Source: Gemmatimonadota bacterium (GTDB lineage Bacteria; Gemmatimonadota; Gemmatimonadetes; Longimicrobiales; RSA9). From it: a stretch of DNA of 46,549 nt. Below, one piece after another: positions 15,316-23,199 of this stretch. The notes under the pieces were generated by a model. The model did no database searches. It was not told where the DNA came from and saw only the letters and a list, made by a program, of their open reading frames with translations. How positions within the stretch are numbered: the first letter of the stretch is position 1; each line of letters begins with the position of its first letter. The DNA is taken from contig JBDLIA010000017.1 of the NCBI GenBank assembly GCA_039715185.1, positions 1 through 46,549 on the forward strand, written 5' to 3'. A program made the position numbers and the translations under genes.

Positions 15316-16965
15316 GTGGACCTCGTCGAGAGAATTCGAGAAGCCGTTGTCGGCAGGGACACGGCCGTGCAGACTCCCTTCGGGCTGCGCCGGCTGACCT
15401 ATGCTGACTATGGCGCATCTGGAAGGTGCCTGTCGTTCATCGAGGAGTTCATCCACGACCAGGTTCTCCCCCTGTACGCCAACACACATACCGAGGCCTC
15501 GGGCACGGGACTTCAGACGACCCGGTTGCGCGAGGACGCCCGGGCAATCATCCGGAAGTGCGTCGGTGCGAACGAGCGGGAACACGCGGTGATTTTTGCC
15601 GGAAACGGTGCCACCGGGACGATCGACCGCCTGATCGCCATCCTCGGTCTCCGGATTCCGAAAGTACTCGACGACCGTTTCGATCTTCTTTCCCGGATCC
15701 CGATCGCGCAGCGGCCAGTCGTCTTCGTAGGCCCCTATGAGCACCACTCGAACGAATTGCCCTGGCGGGAGACGATCGCCGACGTAATCGAGATCAACGA
15801 GAGCGATGATGGCCACATCGACCTGGCCGAGTTGGAGGATAGACTCGTCGAGTTCGCCGGGCGGCCGCTCAAGATCGGTTCGTTCTCGGCGGGGTCCAAC
15901 GTTACGGGCATCATATCGGACACGAAGGCCATCGCCGGGAAACTCCACGAGCACGGGGCGCTTTCCTTCTGGGACTTCGGTGCAGCCGCCCCCTACGTGG
16001 ACATTGACATGGGTTCGGAGGAGGACGGGGACTACAAGGACGCCGTCTTCATCTCACCCCACAAGTTCATCGGGGGCCCAGGCACTCCTGGCGTCCTGGT
16101 GGCGCGGAAGGACTTGCTCGACAATGAGGTCCCGGCCGTGCCGGGTGGCGGAACGGTTCAATACGTATCCCCCGTTGACCATACCTACCTGGCCGACCCC
16201 GAGCATCGCGAAGAAGGCGGTACGCCGGCGATCATCGGCTCGATCAAGGCCGGGCTCGTCTTCAAGCTGAAGAACCAGGTGGGAATCGACCGCATCCGCG
16301 AACTCGAGCACGGTTTCATTCGGAGAGCGATCGCCTCGTGGTCGGAGAACGCCAACATCGATATCCTCGGGAATCACGACGCGGAGCGGCTGTCCATCGC
16401 CAGTTTCGTGATCCGCTACGGCGAGAAGGTTCTCCACCACAACTACGTCGTCGCCCTCCTCAACGATCTGTTCGGGATCCAGGCCCGTGGCGGGTGCTCC
16501 TGTGCCGGGCCATACGGCCATCGGTTGCTCGGCATCGACCTCGAGTCCAGCAGCCGTTTCGAGGAGGTGATCGCGACGGGTTGCGAGGTCATGAAGCCCG
16601 GCTGGGTCCGGCTCAACTTCAACTATTTCATCCGGGAAGAGGTGTTCGAGTACATCGTGGACGCCGTCCACCTCATCGCGGAAGATGGGTGGCGACTTCT
16701 CTCGCGGTATCGGTTCGATCCGGAGACGGCCGTGTGGAGCCATGAGCGCGGCCGTCCCAGGCCGCCGGTAAGCCTTCGCGATGTCGACTTTGAAAGCCCG
16801 GCGAAGCCGCTGGTGACGGCGCCGATCGAACGGCTGTCGGACTACCTGGAGGAGGGTCGCCGGATTCTGGCCGAGACGCCTACCAAGCGTGGGGAAAGCC
16901 AGAATCTCGGGGCCGAGGCCGAGAGTCTGCGCTGGTTCGCGACGCCCGTAGAGATTGGCAGGTGA
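15316..16965 (+). CDS. Cysteine-desulfurase-like aminotransferase class V enzyme
   Basis: GTG 15316 has AAGGAG 8 nt upstream. The 549-aa protein shows a fold-type I PLP domain: NTHTEASGTG, the PLP contact region AGNGATGTIDRL, DFGAAAP, the Schiff-base lysine in SPHKFIGG (Lys250), and RGGCSCAGPYG with Cys396 at the position of the catalytic Cys of SufS/CsdA-type enzymes. By family it removes sulfur or selenium from cysteine-like substrates, forming alanine and an enzyme persulfide. It is about 130-150 residues longer than SufS, with a C-terminal extension from about residue 455. No Suf or Isc partner genes are nearby, so a role outside Fe-S assembly is likely. Confidence 0.85.
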   Translation: MDLVERIREAVVGRDTAVQTPFGLRRLTYADYGASGRCLSFIEEFIHDQVLPLYANTHTEASGTGLQTTRLREDARAIIRKCVGANEREHAVIFAGNGATGTIDRLIAILGLRIPKVLDDRFDLLSRIPIAQRPVVFVGPYEHHSNELPWRETIADVIEINESDDGHIDLAELEDRLVEFAGRPLKIGSFSAGSNVTGIISDTKAIAGKLHEHGALSFWDFGAAAPYVDIDMGSEEDGDYKDAVFISPHKFIGGPGTPGVLVARKDLLDNEVPAVPGGGTVQYVSPVDHTYLADPEHREEGGTPAIIGSIKAGLVFKLKNQVGIDRIRELEHGFIRRAIASWSENANIDILGNHDAERLSIASFVIRYGEKVLHHNYVVALLNDLFGIQARGGCSCAGPYGHRLLGIDLESSSRFEEVIATGCEVMKPGWVRLNFNYFIREEVFEYIVDAVHLIAEDGWRLLSRYRFDPETAVWSHERGRPRPPVSLRDVDFESPAKPLVTAPIERLSDYLEEGRRILAETPTKRGESQNLGAEAESLRWFATPVEIGR

Positions 16966-17045
16966 TGGAGAGTCCACCGTACTCGCGAGTTGCGCCCCCG
17001 CCGGCGACGTCGATTGATCGGCGGGCTCGTCGATTCCGCCGACGT

Positions 17046-17078
17046 TGGAGCTCTACTCGATGGCCACAGACGGCTCGG
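17046..17078 (+). pseudogene. Fragment of a PD40 propeller gene
   Basis: These 33 bp match 12654-12686, inside the propeller gene, at 28 positions and would read LELYSMATDGS. No surrounding open frame continues the fold, so this looks like a degraded remnant left by duplication or recombination. It lies about 50 bp upstream of repeat copy C. Confidence 0.5.
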
Positions 17079-17130
17079 TGTCGAGCACCCTCGGTTGCCC
17101 AGGATCGCGCTGGACTCCTGCGTCCTTCTG

Positions 17131-17205
17131 TCGCGATTCGCAACCCGTTCGAATTTTGAACGAGTTTGTATTCCGCAGGGGGGGCGATGAACTCTTGCTG
17201 AAGCT
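17131..17205 (+). repeat. 75-nt palindromic repeat element, copy C
   Basis: TCGCGATTCGC is followed by arm AACCCGTTCGAA (17142-17153), centre T, and arm TTTGAACGAGTT (17155-17166), which pairs with one mismatch and one G-T wobble. The 31-nt spacer ends in CTGAAGCT and then TTCCGTC, as in copy B. It lies between two plus-strand genes and ends 23 nt before the 30-bp segment shared with 13223-13252. Confidence 0.8.
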
Positions 17206-17228
17206 TCCGTCACGCGAGGACCTGCGGC

Positions 17229-17258
17229 GGAGTGGCGTCGGTGCGCTTGATTGCCGGA
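17229..17258 (+). repeat. 30-bp segment shared with 13223-13252 at a gene start
   Basis: It differs from 13223-13252 at two of 30 positions. Here it supplies the apparent ribosome-binding site and first codons of the methyltransferase gene. Confidence 0.8.
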
Positions 17259-18029
17259 AAAACTGAAGGCGCTTCGCGAAGCCCGGGGAGTGGTCCGAGC
17301 TCGCCGATCGATGTGCCCACCCAAGCCACGGCAGACTTTCTGGCCGCGCATGTGCCGGCGGGTGGTTCGATCCTGGAAGTCGGCAGTGGGGCAGGACACG
17401 TGGCGTTGGAGCTGGCCCGACGCGGCTTTCGGGTAACAGGGATCGAGCCGGATGCCGACGCCGTCAAGCAGGCGCAGGACGGGGGCGCCCCCGTTCGTCA
17501 CGGTTCCTGGCCGGGCGTCGATACACCGGACGTCGATGCCATCGCATTCACGCGATCGCTGCACCACTTGCACGACCTCGACGGGGCGGTCCAACGTGCG
17601 CGTGAGGTCCTCGGCCCCGATGGCCTCATTCTCGTAGAGGACTTCGACTTTGGCGGCGCGAACGAGCGAACGATCCGTTGGCTCGTCGCGGTCCTTCGTT
17701 CGCCACCGGCAGCAGAACTGCTGCGCGTAGTGCCCGACGAGTTCGCCACGACTTTGCTTCGGTCGAGCGACCCCGTTGCGGCTTGGAGCGCGGGGCACGA
17801 CCACGACCTGCATTCGGCAGACGCGATGATCGCGGCCATCGGCCGAGAGTTCGAGGTAGGTCATGTACGGCCGGCCCCTTACTTGTACCGGTACCTCGTG
17901 CCGGTGCTGCCGAACACCGAGGCGGCGACCGCCCTCGTGCGCGATGTTCTGGCGGAGGAGGTGAGCCTTGGGGAGGAGGGTGACCTGACTCTGATAGGCC
18001 GGCGCATCGTGGCTAGTCGGATGCCATGA
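17241..18029 (+). CDS. Class I SAM-dependent methyltransferase
   Basis: The 262-aa frame contains the SAM-binding glycine loop ILEVGSGAGHVALELARRGF, the acidic GIEPDADAV, and a VDAIAFTRSLHHLHDLDGAV motif IV/post-I region, so the fold is clear. The substrate is unknown. The start is uncertain. GTG 17241 has GGCGGAG 8 nt upstream but lies in a 30-bp segment duplicated from another gene's start, and the first 24 residues are low-complexity and unlike a methyltransferase. GTG 17313 (VPTQATADFL) would give a normal N-terminus. The C-terminus overlaps the convergent HD-domain gene by 17 bp. Confidence 0.85.
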   Translation: MRLIAGKTEGASRSPGSGPSSPIDVPTQATADFLAAHVPAGGSILEVGSGAGHVALELARRGFRVTGIEPDADAVKQAQDGGAPVRHGSWPGVDTPDVDAIAFTRSLHHLHDLDGAVQRAREVLGPDGLILVEDFDFGGANERTIRWLVAVLRSPPAAELLRVVPDEFATTLLRSSDPVAAWSAGHDHDLHSADAMIAAIGREFEVGHVRPAPYLYRYLVPVLPNTEAATALVRDVLAEEVSLGEEGDLTLIGRRIVASRMP

Positions 18030-18600
18030 CCTCGTCCAGCACCCGCAGCACGATCGCCCACAGTCCCGGTGCCCCCTTCTCGATGGGCGCCATCCGCTCC
18101 AGCACGCGCTCTCGCGTCACGCCATGCTCGAACCAGGTGCCACCGCCGTTGGCGTAGTTCTGCAGGAGTCCCTGGAAGCGGTCCAGCGCCACCGCGAAGC
18201 GGGCGTCCGGCGTCTGGCCCTCTTCGAACTCGTCCCAGAGGCGCCGAAGCGCGGATCCCTGATCCTCGGGCAGGAGCCCGTACAGGTGGTCGGCGGCCGC
18301 CCGCTCGCGCTCTTCCTTGTCCAGGTTGGCCGTCTTGTCGAAGGCGAACGTGTCGCCGGCGTCGATCTCGACGACGTCGTGGATCGCGAGCATCATCACG
18401 ACGCGGCTCACGTCTACCGCGTCCGGCGCGTGCTCGGCCAACAGCGGCGCCATCACGGCGAGGTGCCAGGAATGCTCGGCGCTGTTCTCTCGCCGAGACC
18501 CATCCATGAGGCTCGTCATCCGCACCACGCCCTTGAGCCTGTCCAACTGGCCGATGAAGGAAAGCTGGCGGTCCAGACGGGCGTCTGCGTTCGAGTCCAT
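18013..18600 (-). CDS. HD-domain phosphohydrolase (YfbR/HDDC2-like)
   Basis: ATG 18600 begins a 195-aa protein of the HD_3 group. The metal site is spread over SAEHSWHLAV (first His), LAIHDVVEIDAGD (the HD pair plus acidic residues) and a later Asp in VALDRFQGLLQN. Known relatives are 5'-deoxynucleotidases and other nucleotide monophosphate phosphohydrolases, so dephosphorylation of a small nucleotide is the best guess. A GAGGGA motif lies 3-8 nt before the start. The 3' end overlaps the convergent methyltransferase gene by 17 bp. Confidence 0.87.
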   Translation of the reverse strand: MDSNADARLDRQLSFIGQLDRLKGVVRMTSLMDGSRRENSAEHSWHLAVMAPLLAEHAPDAVDVSRVVMMLAIHDVVEIDAGDTFAFDKTANLDKEERERAAADHLYGLLPEDQGSALRRLWDEFEEGQTPDARFAVALDRFQGLLQNYANGGGTWFEHGVTRERVLERMAPIEKGAPGLWAIVLRVLDEVMASD

Positions 18601-18770
18601 GGGTCCCTCGGCGAAAGAGTTCGGGCGCCGAAGCTGCCACGAACCGACGATCCTGGCAAAGCGAGGTGAGCGCGGCCCTTGCCGCTGCGCCCGGGCGAGT
18701 CGCAGACTGGGACCGGCCGGGTCATGGAGTCGCCCGGCTCCTACCACCCAATCTTCGCCAAGGAGGCGGC

Positions 18771-19133
18771 ATGAACTGGTACCTCACGGCCCTCAAGCGC
18801 TTCGGAGACTTCAGCGGCAGGTCGCGCCGCAGGGAGTACTGGTGGTTCATCCTGATGGTTTGGGTCCTCGCGATCGTGCTGTTCTTCGTTGACCTGACGC
18901 TGGGGACCGGTTCGGAAACAGGGTATGGGCTATTCAGCGGACTGTTTTCGCTAGCCATGTTCGTCCCCTTGCTGTCCGTCAGTGTCAGGCGCCTGCACGA
19001 CACCGGCCGGTCCGGCCTGTGGCTGCTCATCCTGTTCGTGCCGATCCTGGGGGCCCTGGCGATCCTCGTCTTGGCGCTGCTGGACGGCCAGCCCGGTGAC
19101 AATCGCTTCGGCCCCAATCCGAAAGGCGCATAG
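18771..19133 (+). CDS. DUF805 family membrane protein
   Basis: ATG 18771 has AAGGAGG 4-10 nt upstream, one of the best ribosome-binding sites in the region. The 120-aa product starts MNWYLTALKRFGDFSGRSRRREYWWF and contains VRRLHDTGRSGLWLL and LLDGQPGDNRFGPNP, all signature stretches of DUF805 (YhaH/YhaI type). It has three to four transmembrane helices and acts in the inner membrane; the molecular role is unknown. It is the first gene of a fifteen-gene run on the plus strand, so its upstream region (18601-18770) probably holds the main promoter. Confidence 0.9.
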   Translation: MNWYLTALKRFGDFSGRSRRREYWWFILMVWVLAIVLFFVDLTLGTGSETGYGLFSGLFSLAMFVPLLSVSVRRLHDTGRSGLWLLILFVPILGALAILVLALLDGQPGDNRFGPNPKGA

Positions 19134-19136
19134 ACG

Positions 19137-19628
19137 GTGGAGTTTCACCTCGCCCAGGCGAATATCGCGCAGGGCATCGCCTCTGTGACGGACCCTCTCA
19201 TGAAGGGGTTCGTCGATCAGCTCGATTACATCAACTCGGTCGCGGATCGGTCCCCGGGCTTCGTGTGGCGGCTACAGACGGAGGAGGGAGACGCCACGTC
19301 TCTCCAGCCGTTCGATGACCCGCTCATATTGGTCAACATGTCGGTGTGGGAGTCGATCGACGCGTTCTACGACTACGTGTTCCGTTCTGACCACGCGGGG
19401 CCACTGAAGGACCGGCGTCGTTGGTTCAGCAAACTCGATGGGCCGCATGCGGTCATGTGGTGGATTCGGGCCGGCACCACCCCGGACGTCGCCGACCTGA
19501 AGCGCCGGCTCGACCTCCTCGAAAAGAACGGTCCCGCGCCCGAGGCCTTTACGCTGGCCAAGGCGTTCGATCCAGAAGGGAGGCCGCTCGAGCGTGCGGC
19601 CCGGCGCGACCGGGAGTGCGGTGTCTGA
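19137..19628 (+). CDS. DUF3291 family protein
   Basis: GTG 19137 follows the DUF805 stop by 3 nt. The 163-aa protein has the DUF3291 pattern: FHLAQANIAQGIA near the N-terminus, FVDQLDYINSVADRSPGFVWRL, the LVNMSVWES strand, and FSKLDGPHAVMWWI, which is the dimeric alpha-beta barrel layout of ABM-like proteins. Function is unknown; related folds are small oxygenases or heme-handling proteins. It overlaps the next gene by 8 nt. Confidence 0.85.
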   Translation: MEFHLAQANIAQGIASVTDPLMKGFVDQLDYINSVADRSPGFVWRLQTEEGDATSLQPFDDPLILVNMSVWESIDAFYDYVFRSDHAGPLKDRRRWFSKLDGPHAVMWWIRAGTTPDVADLKRRLDLLEKNGPAPEAFTLAKAFDPEGRPLERAARRDRECGV

Positions 19629-20355
19629 GCTGCTGTACTCGGAGCTGGCCGAGTGGTGGCCCGTACTGTCCGCGCCGGCGGACTACGCCGAGGAGGCCGC
19701 CTTCTACGCGCGCACGCTGCGGGAGGCCTGCACCCGTCCTCCCAGGTTGCTGCTCGAGCTGGGGAGCGGGGGCGGCAACAACGCTTCCCACATGAAGACG
19801 GCGTTCGCCGAGGTCACCCTGGTCGATTTGTCTCCGGCAATGCTTGACGTGAGCCGGCGCCTGAACCCGGAGTGCGAGCACCTGGAAGGGGACATGCGTA
19901 CGGCCAGACTGGGCAGGTTGTTCGACTGCGTCTTCGTGCACGACGCCGTGTGCTACATGACCACTGAGGATGAGTTGCGCCAGGCGATGGCGACCGCCTA
20001 CGTGCACTGCCAGCCGGGCGGCGCGGCGCTCTTCGCGCCCGATCACGTGCGCGAGTCCTTCGCCCCGTCTACCAGCCACGGCGGCCACGACGAGGAGTCG
20101 CGGAGCCTGCGCTACCTGGAGTGGACGTGGGATCCGGACCCCTCCGACACGACCTATCTGGTCGACTACGCCTACCTGTTGCGGGAGGGCGATGGCGAGC
20201 CGCGCGTGGTGCGGGACCGGCACGTGGAGGGCCTATTCTCTCGCGCCGAGTGGCTGAGCCTCCTTCACGACATCGGCTTCGAGGCCGAGCGGGTGGCGTT
20301 TCAGCACACCGGCATGGACGCGCCGGCCGACGTATTCGTAGGGCGCAAGGTCTGA
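19621..20355 (+). CDS. Class I SAM-dependent methyltransferase
   Basis: GTG 19621 (VSELLYSELAEWW) gives 244 aa with GGGAG just upstream and an 8-nt overlap with the preceding gene. SAM-binding motif I is LLELGSGGGNNA, followed by VTLVDLSPAML, LEGDMRTARL and FDCVFVHDAVCYM. The C-terminal half is the cap found in small-molecule methyltransferases. The acceptor is unknown. The next gene follows after 5 nt. Confidence 0.88.
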   Translation: MSELLYSELAEWWPVLSAPADYAEEAAFYARTLREACTRPPRLLLELGSGGGNNASHMKTAFAEVTLVDLSPAMLDVSRRLNPECEHLEGDMRTARLGRLFDCVFVHDAVCYMTTEDELRQAMATAYVHCQPGGAALFAPDHVRESFAPSTSHGGHDEESRSLRYLEWTWDPDPSDTTYLVDYAYLLREGDGEPRVVRDRHVEGLFSRAEWLSLLHDIGFEAERVAFQHTGMDAPADVFVGRKV

Positions 20356-20360
20356 GGGCA

Positions 20361-21188
20361 GTGGTAGCGCACGCCGCCGATGTCGAGGCCATCCTAGCGC
20401 GCCGCCACGACAATGGGGGCGACTTCTGGGCCACGCCCGACGGCCGCGTGTACGTGGGGAATCCGTACAGCACGATCTCCAGTCTGCTCATGCTGCACGA
20501 GTTGGACGTGTCGGTCGACCACGAAGCGGTGCGCGGGGCTCTCGACGCGGTCCTGGCCCGTTGGCGCGAAGACGGCCGCATTCGTCTGGCTCCCAAGGCC
20601 CCCCTCTACCCCTGCTACACGGCGGAAGCCGCGCGGGTGTTGTGCCGATTCGGCCTGGCCGGAGACGAGCGCGTGCGGCGCACCGTGTCCCACCTGCTCG
20701 AGAGCGCGCATGAAACGGGCGGCTGGCGCTGCGATTTCAGCAGGTTCGGACGGGGGCCGGAGACGGAGTGCGCCAATCCGGGCGCCACCCTGTACGTCCT
20801 CGACGTCCTCCGCTTCTATCCCGAGCGCGTTGACGAAGCCGACGTGGTCGATCGCGCGATCGAGTCGCTGCTCGATCACTGGGACGTGCGCAGCCCGCTG
20901 GGGCCCTGCCACTGGGGCATCGGGAGCCTCTTCATGCAGGTCGAGTTCCCGTTCCTGCGCTACAACCTCTTCTATTACGTGTACGTGCTCTCGCACTTCG
21001 AGCGCGCGCGCGCCGACGCCCGCTTCCGGTCGGCGCTCGCGGAGTTGTCGTCCAGGCTGGACGCCGAGGGCCGAATCGTCGTGGAGCGCCCCCACCGGGG
21101 GCTGAAGGGGCTGGCCTTCTGCGAAAAGGGTGCGCCGTCGGCGGTCGCGACTCGGCGCTACCTGGAAATCGGCGAACGGATGGAATCG
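20361..21188 (+). CDS. Prenyltransferase/toroid-like protein of unknown function
   Basis: GTG 20361 has GAGGG a few bases upstream. The protein (275 residues, ending at the TGA 21189-21191 that overlaps the next start) is helical, with repeated tracts such as GGWRCDFSRFG, ATLYVLDVLRFYPE and HWGIGSLFMQVEFPFLRYNLFYYVY. These resemble the alpha/alpha toroid repeats of prenyltransferase and squalene-cyclase-like proteins. The DxDD or QW motifs of true cyclases are absent, so enzymatic activity is doubtful. No signal peptide or transmembrane segment is clear. Confidence 0.75.
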
Positions 21189-21640
21189 TGAACGCAGCGG
21201 AAGCGATGCCGCGCGTCGGCGAGAGCGCCAGCCGCAGCCTGACACTCACGGCGGGCCACGTGGCGGCGTTCGCCGAGCTATCGGGGGACTACAACCCGCT
21301 ACACTTCGACGAGGACTTCGCGTCCCGCACGAAGTTCGGCCGACTGGTCGTACAGGGTGGCCTGACCACTGGCCTGCTGCACGCACTGGTGGCGATGGAC
21401 ATGCCGGGCCCCGGCACGGTGTTCCTGAGCCAGAACTGGAAGTTCACGGCGCCGGTTTTAGTGGGAGACACCATCACGGCGCACGCCGAGGTGCTGAGCG
21501 TGCACGAGAGCAAGCCGGTGTGCCGCCTCGCGGTGAAAGTGCTGCGGCAGGATGGAGAGGTCGCGCTGGAGGGAGAGGCGTGGTGCTACCGGTTCATCCC
21601 CGCGGGCGCCCCCGGCTCGGGTCCGCCTCCCGAATCGTGA
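21188..21640 (+). CDS. MaoC-like (R)-specific enoyl-CoA hydratase
   Basis: GTG 21188 overlaps the previous stop by 4 nt. The 150-aa protein has a single hotdog fold with the hydratase signature FAELSGDYNPLHFDEDFA. Asp34 and His39 are the catalytic pair of (R)-hydratases, and VVQGGLTTGLLHAL is the conserved central helix. By family it hydrates trans-2-enoyl-CoA to (R)-3-hydroxyacyl-CoA, usually in beta-oxidation or polyester metabolism. None of the neighbours belongs to those pathways. It overlaps the kinase gene by 4 nt. Confidence 0.9.
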   Translation: MNAAEAMPRVGESASRSLTLTAGHVAAFAELSGDYNPLHFDEDFASRTKFGRLVVQGGLTTGLLHALVAMDMPGPGTVFLSQNWKFTAPVLVGDTITAHAEVLSVHESKPVCRLAVKVLRQDGEVALEGEAWCYRFIPAGAPGSGPPPES

Positions 21641-22617
21641 GCACGGACGATCTGGCCGAAAGGGTTGGCGCCGCTCTCGTCCGAGCCGGGCATCTGAGCG
21701 GAAAGGCGGCGGCGCTTCCGGCGGTCACGCCCATCCTGAACTGGGGCGGCTTCGTCAATCGATCGTTCGCCGCCACGGACGGACGCGCCCGGCTGCACGT
21801 GAAGCTCGCCGAGTACAGCGAAAACCGGCGTGAGCTGCGTCGCTGGCACGCCGTGTCGGCGCTCCTGAACGAGCGGTACCGTGCGCCGCTCGTGCTGGCT
21901 TGGGTCGACATCGAGGGGACGCCCTACGCCGGCTTGGTCAGCGAGTGGATCGAGGGCGAAACGCCGGCTGCGCTCTCCCCGAGCGTGCGGAAGCAAACCG
22001 CCGCTTCGATCGATGCTCTTCACCGCGATGAGGAACTGGCGGATGCATTGCGCGGCCTGGGCGACGCTCCGCGGACCTGCTTCGATGCGTACAGCGCCAC
22101 CTACGACGAACGCTTTGTTGGGGATCTGGAAGGCGTAGGCGAGTCACCGCCGCCCTTCTTGAGCCGGGAGACAATCGCCTGGATGGAGGAGGAGACCAAG
22201 GCGCTTGCGGTCATGGCTTCCAACAGTGCGGCCTTCCAGGAGCAAGCCGTATCGCCAAGCCACGGTGATCTCTGGCTCAACAATCTGATCGTGCAGCCCG
22301 ACGGTGAGGTGTGCGTTTGCGACTGGGATGATGTGTCGCTCGGCGATCCGGTCATGGACTGGGCGATGCTGTTCGGGCCGTCGCGCACCGATCTCCTGCC
22401 CCGGGCGGAAGACGCAGCTGATCGGCTCGGTCTTGCCGCAGCGGAACGCGAGCGCCTGGCACTCTACGCGCGCGCGTCCCTGTTCGATTGGCTGCTGGAC
22501 CCGCTGGCGGACTGGGTCGAAGCGGATCGCATGCCGGAGCACCGTGAGGAAGTGCGGGCGGCGAATCGACGGGTGCACGAACGGGCGCTGGACCTGTATC
22601 GGGAGCGTTACCCTTGA
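21637..22617 (+). CDS. Aminoglycoside phosphotransferase-family small-molecule kinase
   Basis: GTG 21637 overlaps the MaoC stop; the frame is open far upstream but that part is antisense-like and rejected. The 326-aa protein has the APH fold: a hinge in GLVSEWIEGETPA, the Brenner-type catalytic loop HGDLWLNN (Asp211 region) and metal-binding VCDWDDVSLGDPVMDWA. Such kinases phosphorylate sugars, choline, homoserine or antibiotics, so resistance should not be assumed. It is translationally coupled to the genes on both sides. Confidence 0.88.
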   Translation: MSTDDLAERVGAALVRAGHLSGKAAALPAVTPILNWGGFVNRSFAATDGRARLHVKLAEYSENRRELRRWHAVSALLNERYRAPLVLAWVDIEGTPYAGLVSEWIEGETPAALSPSVRKQTAASIDALHRDEELADALRGLGDAPRTCFDAYSATYDERFVGDLEGVGESPPPFLSRETIAWMEEETKALAVMASNSAAFQEQAVSPSHGDLWLNNLIVQPDGEVCVCDWDDVSLGDPVMDWAMLFGPSRTDLLPRAEDAADRLGLAAAERERLALYARASLFDWLLDPLADWVEADRMPEHREEVRAANRRVHERALDLYRERYP

Positions 22618-23189
22618 GTGACGCAGGTAAGGCCACACCGGTGGCGGGCTCGGGCGACGCGGTCCTGGTCGGCTACTTCGCCAAGAAGCGCACGCCACGC
22701 CCCGACTGGCTCGAGTGTCCCTTCGTGGAGGAGATCTGCAGCGTCTCCGAGTGCATGGCCCCCGGGGCGGAGGACTGGATCCAGACGTGGGCGCACAACG
22801 TGTGGGGCTTCTTCGACTCGCCCGAAGGGGCTTGGAACGCGGTCCCGGAGACCCAGCGGCCCGACTTCGACCTCTTCGCCTACGAGTTGCTTCCGGTTCG
22901 GTTCGTGGGCGGAAAGGCCGAACCGCTCGATGTGCGAGCAGGTGCGACGGCGCCGCTCGACCCCTCCTGCCATCCGCTCGGCTACGACGTGGTGAGCCGC
23001 GGAACCAGCGATTTCTTCGAGTGCTCCCCTCTCTCCTGCAACAACTGGGCGGCGGAAGTCGGCGCGAACGCGTACTGTCTCATCGACGACCTGGACGAAG
23101 CGCTGCGGCTGGCGTCGGTCGCCGAGGAGAGCCGGGTCGAGCCGGGCGACTATCACGTCATGCGCGTGTGGCGCCGGGAAGGCACCTGA
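22614..23189 (+). CDS. Cys-rich conserved-looking hypothetical protein
   Basis: TTG 22614 overlaps the kinase stop (TTGA). The 191-aa product has eight Cys, several clustered as ECPFVEEICSVSEC near residue 35 and ECSPLSCNN near 140, but no zinc-finger spacing I can name. It is acidic, has no signal peptide or membrane segment, and shows strong G/C third-position bias, so it is very likely real. I do not recognise a family. The next start lies 10 nt downstream. Confidence 0.7.
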   Translation: MSDAGKATPVAGSGDAVLVGYFAKKRTPRPDWLECPFVEEICSVSECMAPGAEDWIQTWAHNVWGFFDSPEGAWNAVPETQRPDFDLFAYELLPVRFVGGKAEPLDVRAGATAPLDPSCHPLGYDVVSRGTSDFFECSPLSCNNWAAEVGANAYCLIDDLDEALRLASVAEESRVEPGDYHVMRVWRREGT

Positions 23190-23199
23190 ACCGCCTGAA

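Noticed and set aside
8001-17205. 75-nt elements as integron attC sites
   Set aside because: Length and orientation behind plus-strand genes fit, but the ends (TCGCGATT and YTGAAGCT) are not inverted copies of each other and no RYYYAAC/GTTRRRY pair or integrase is present.
21637-22617. APH-type kinase as an antibiotic-resistance gene
   Set aside because: The family includes many sugar, choline and homoserine kinases, and the neighbours show no resistance context.
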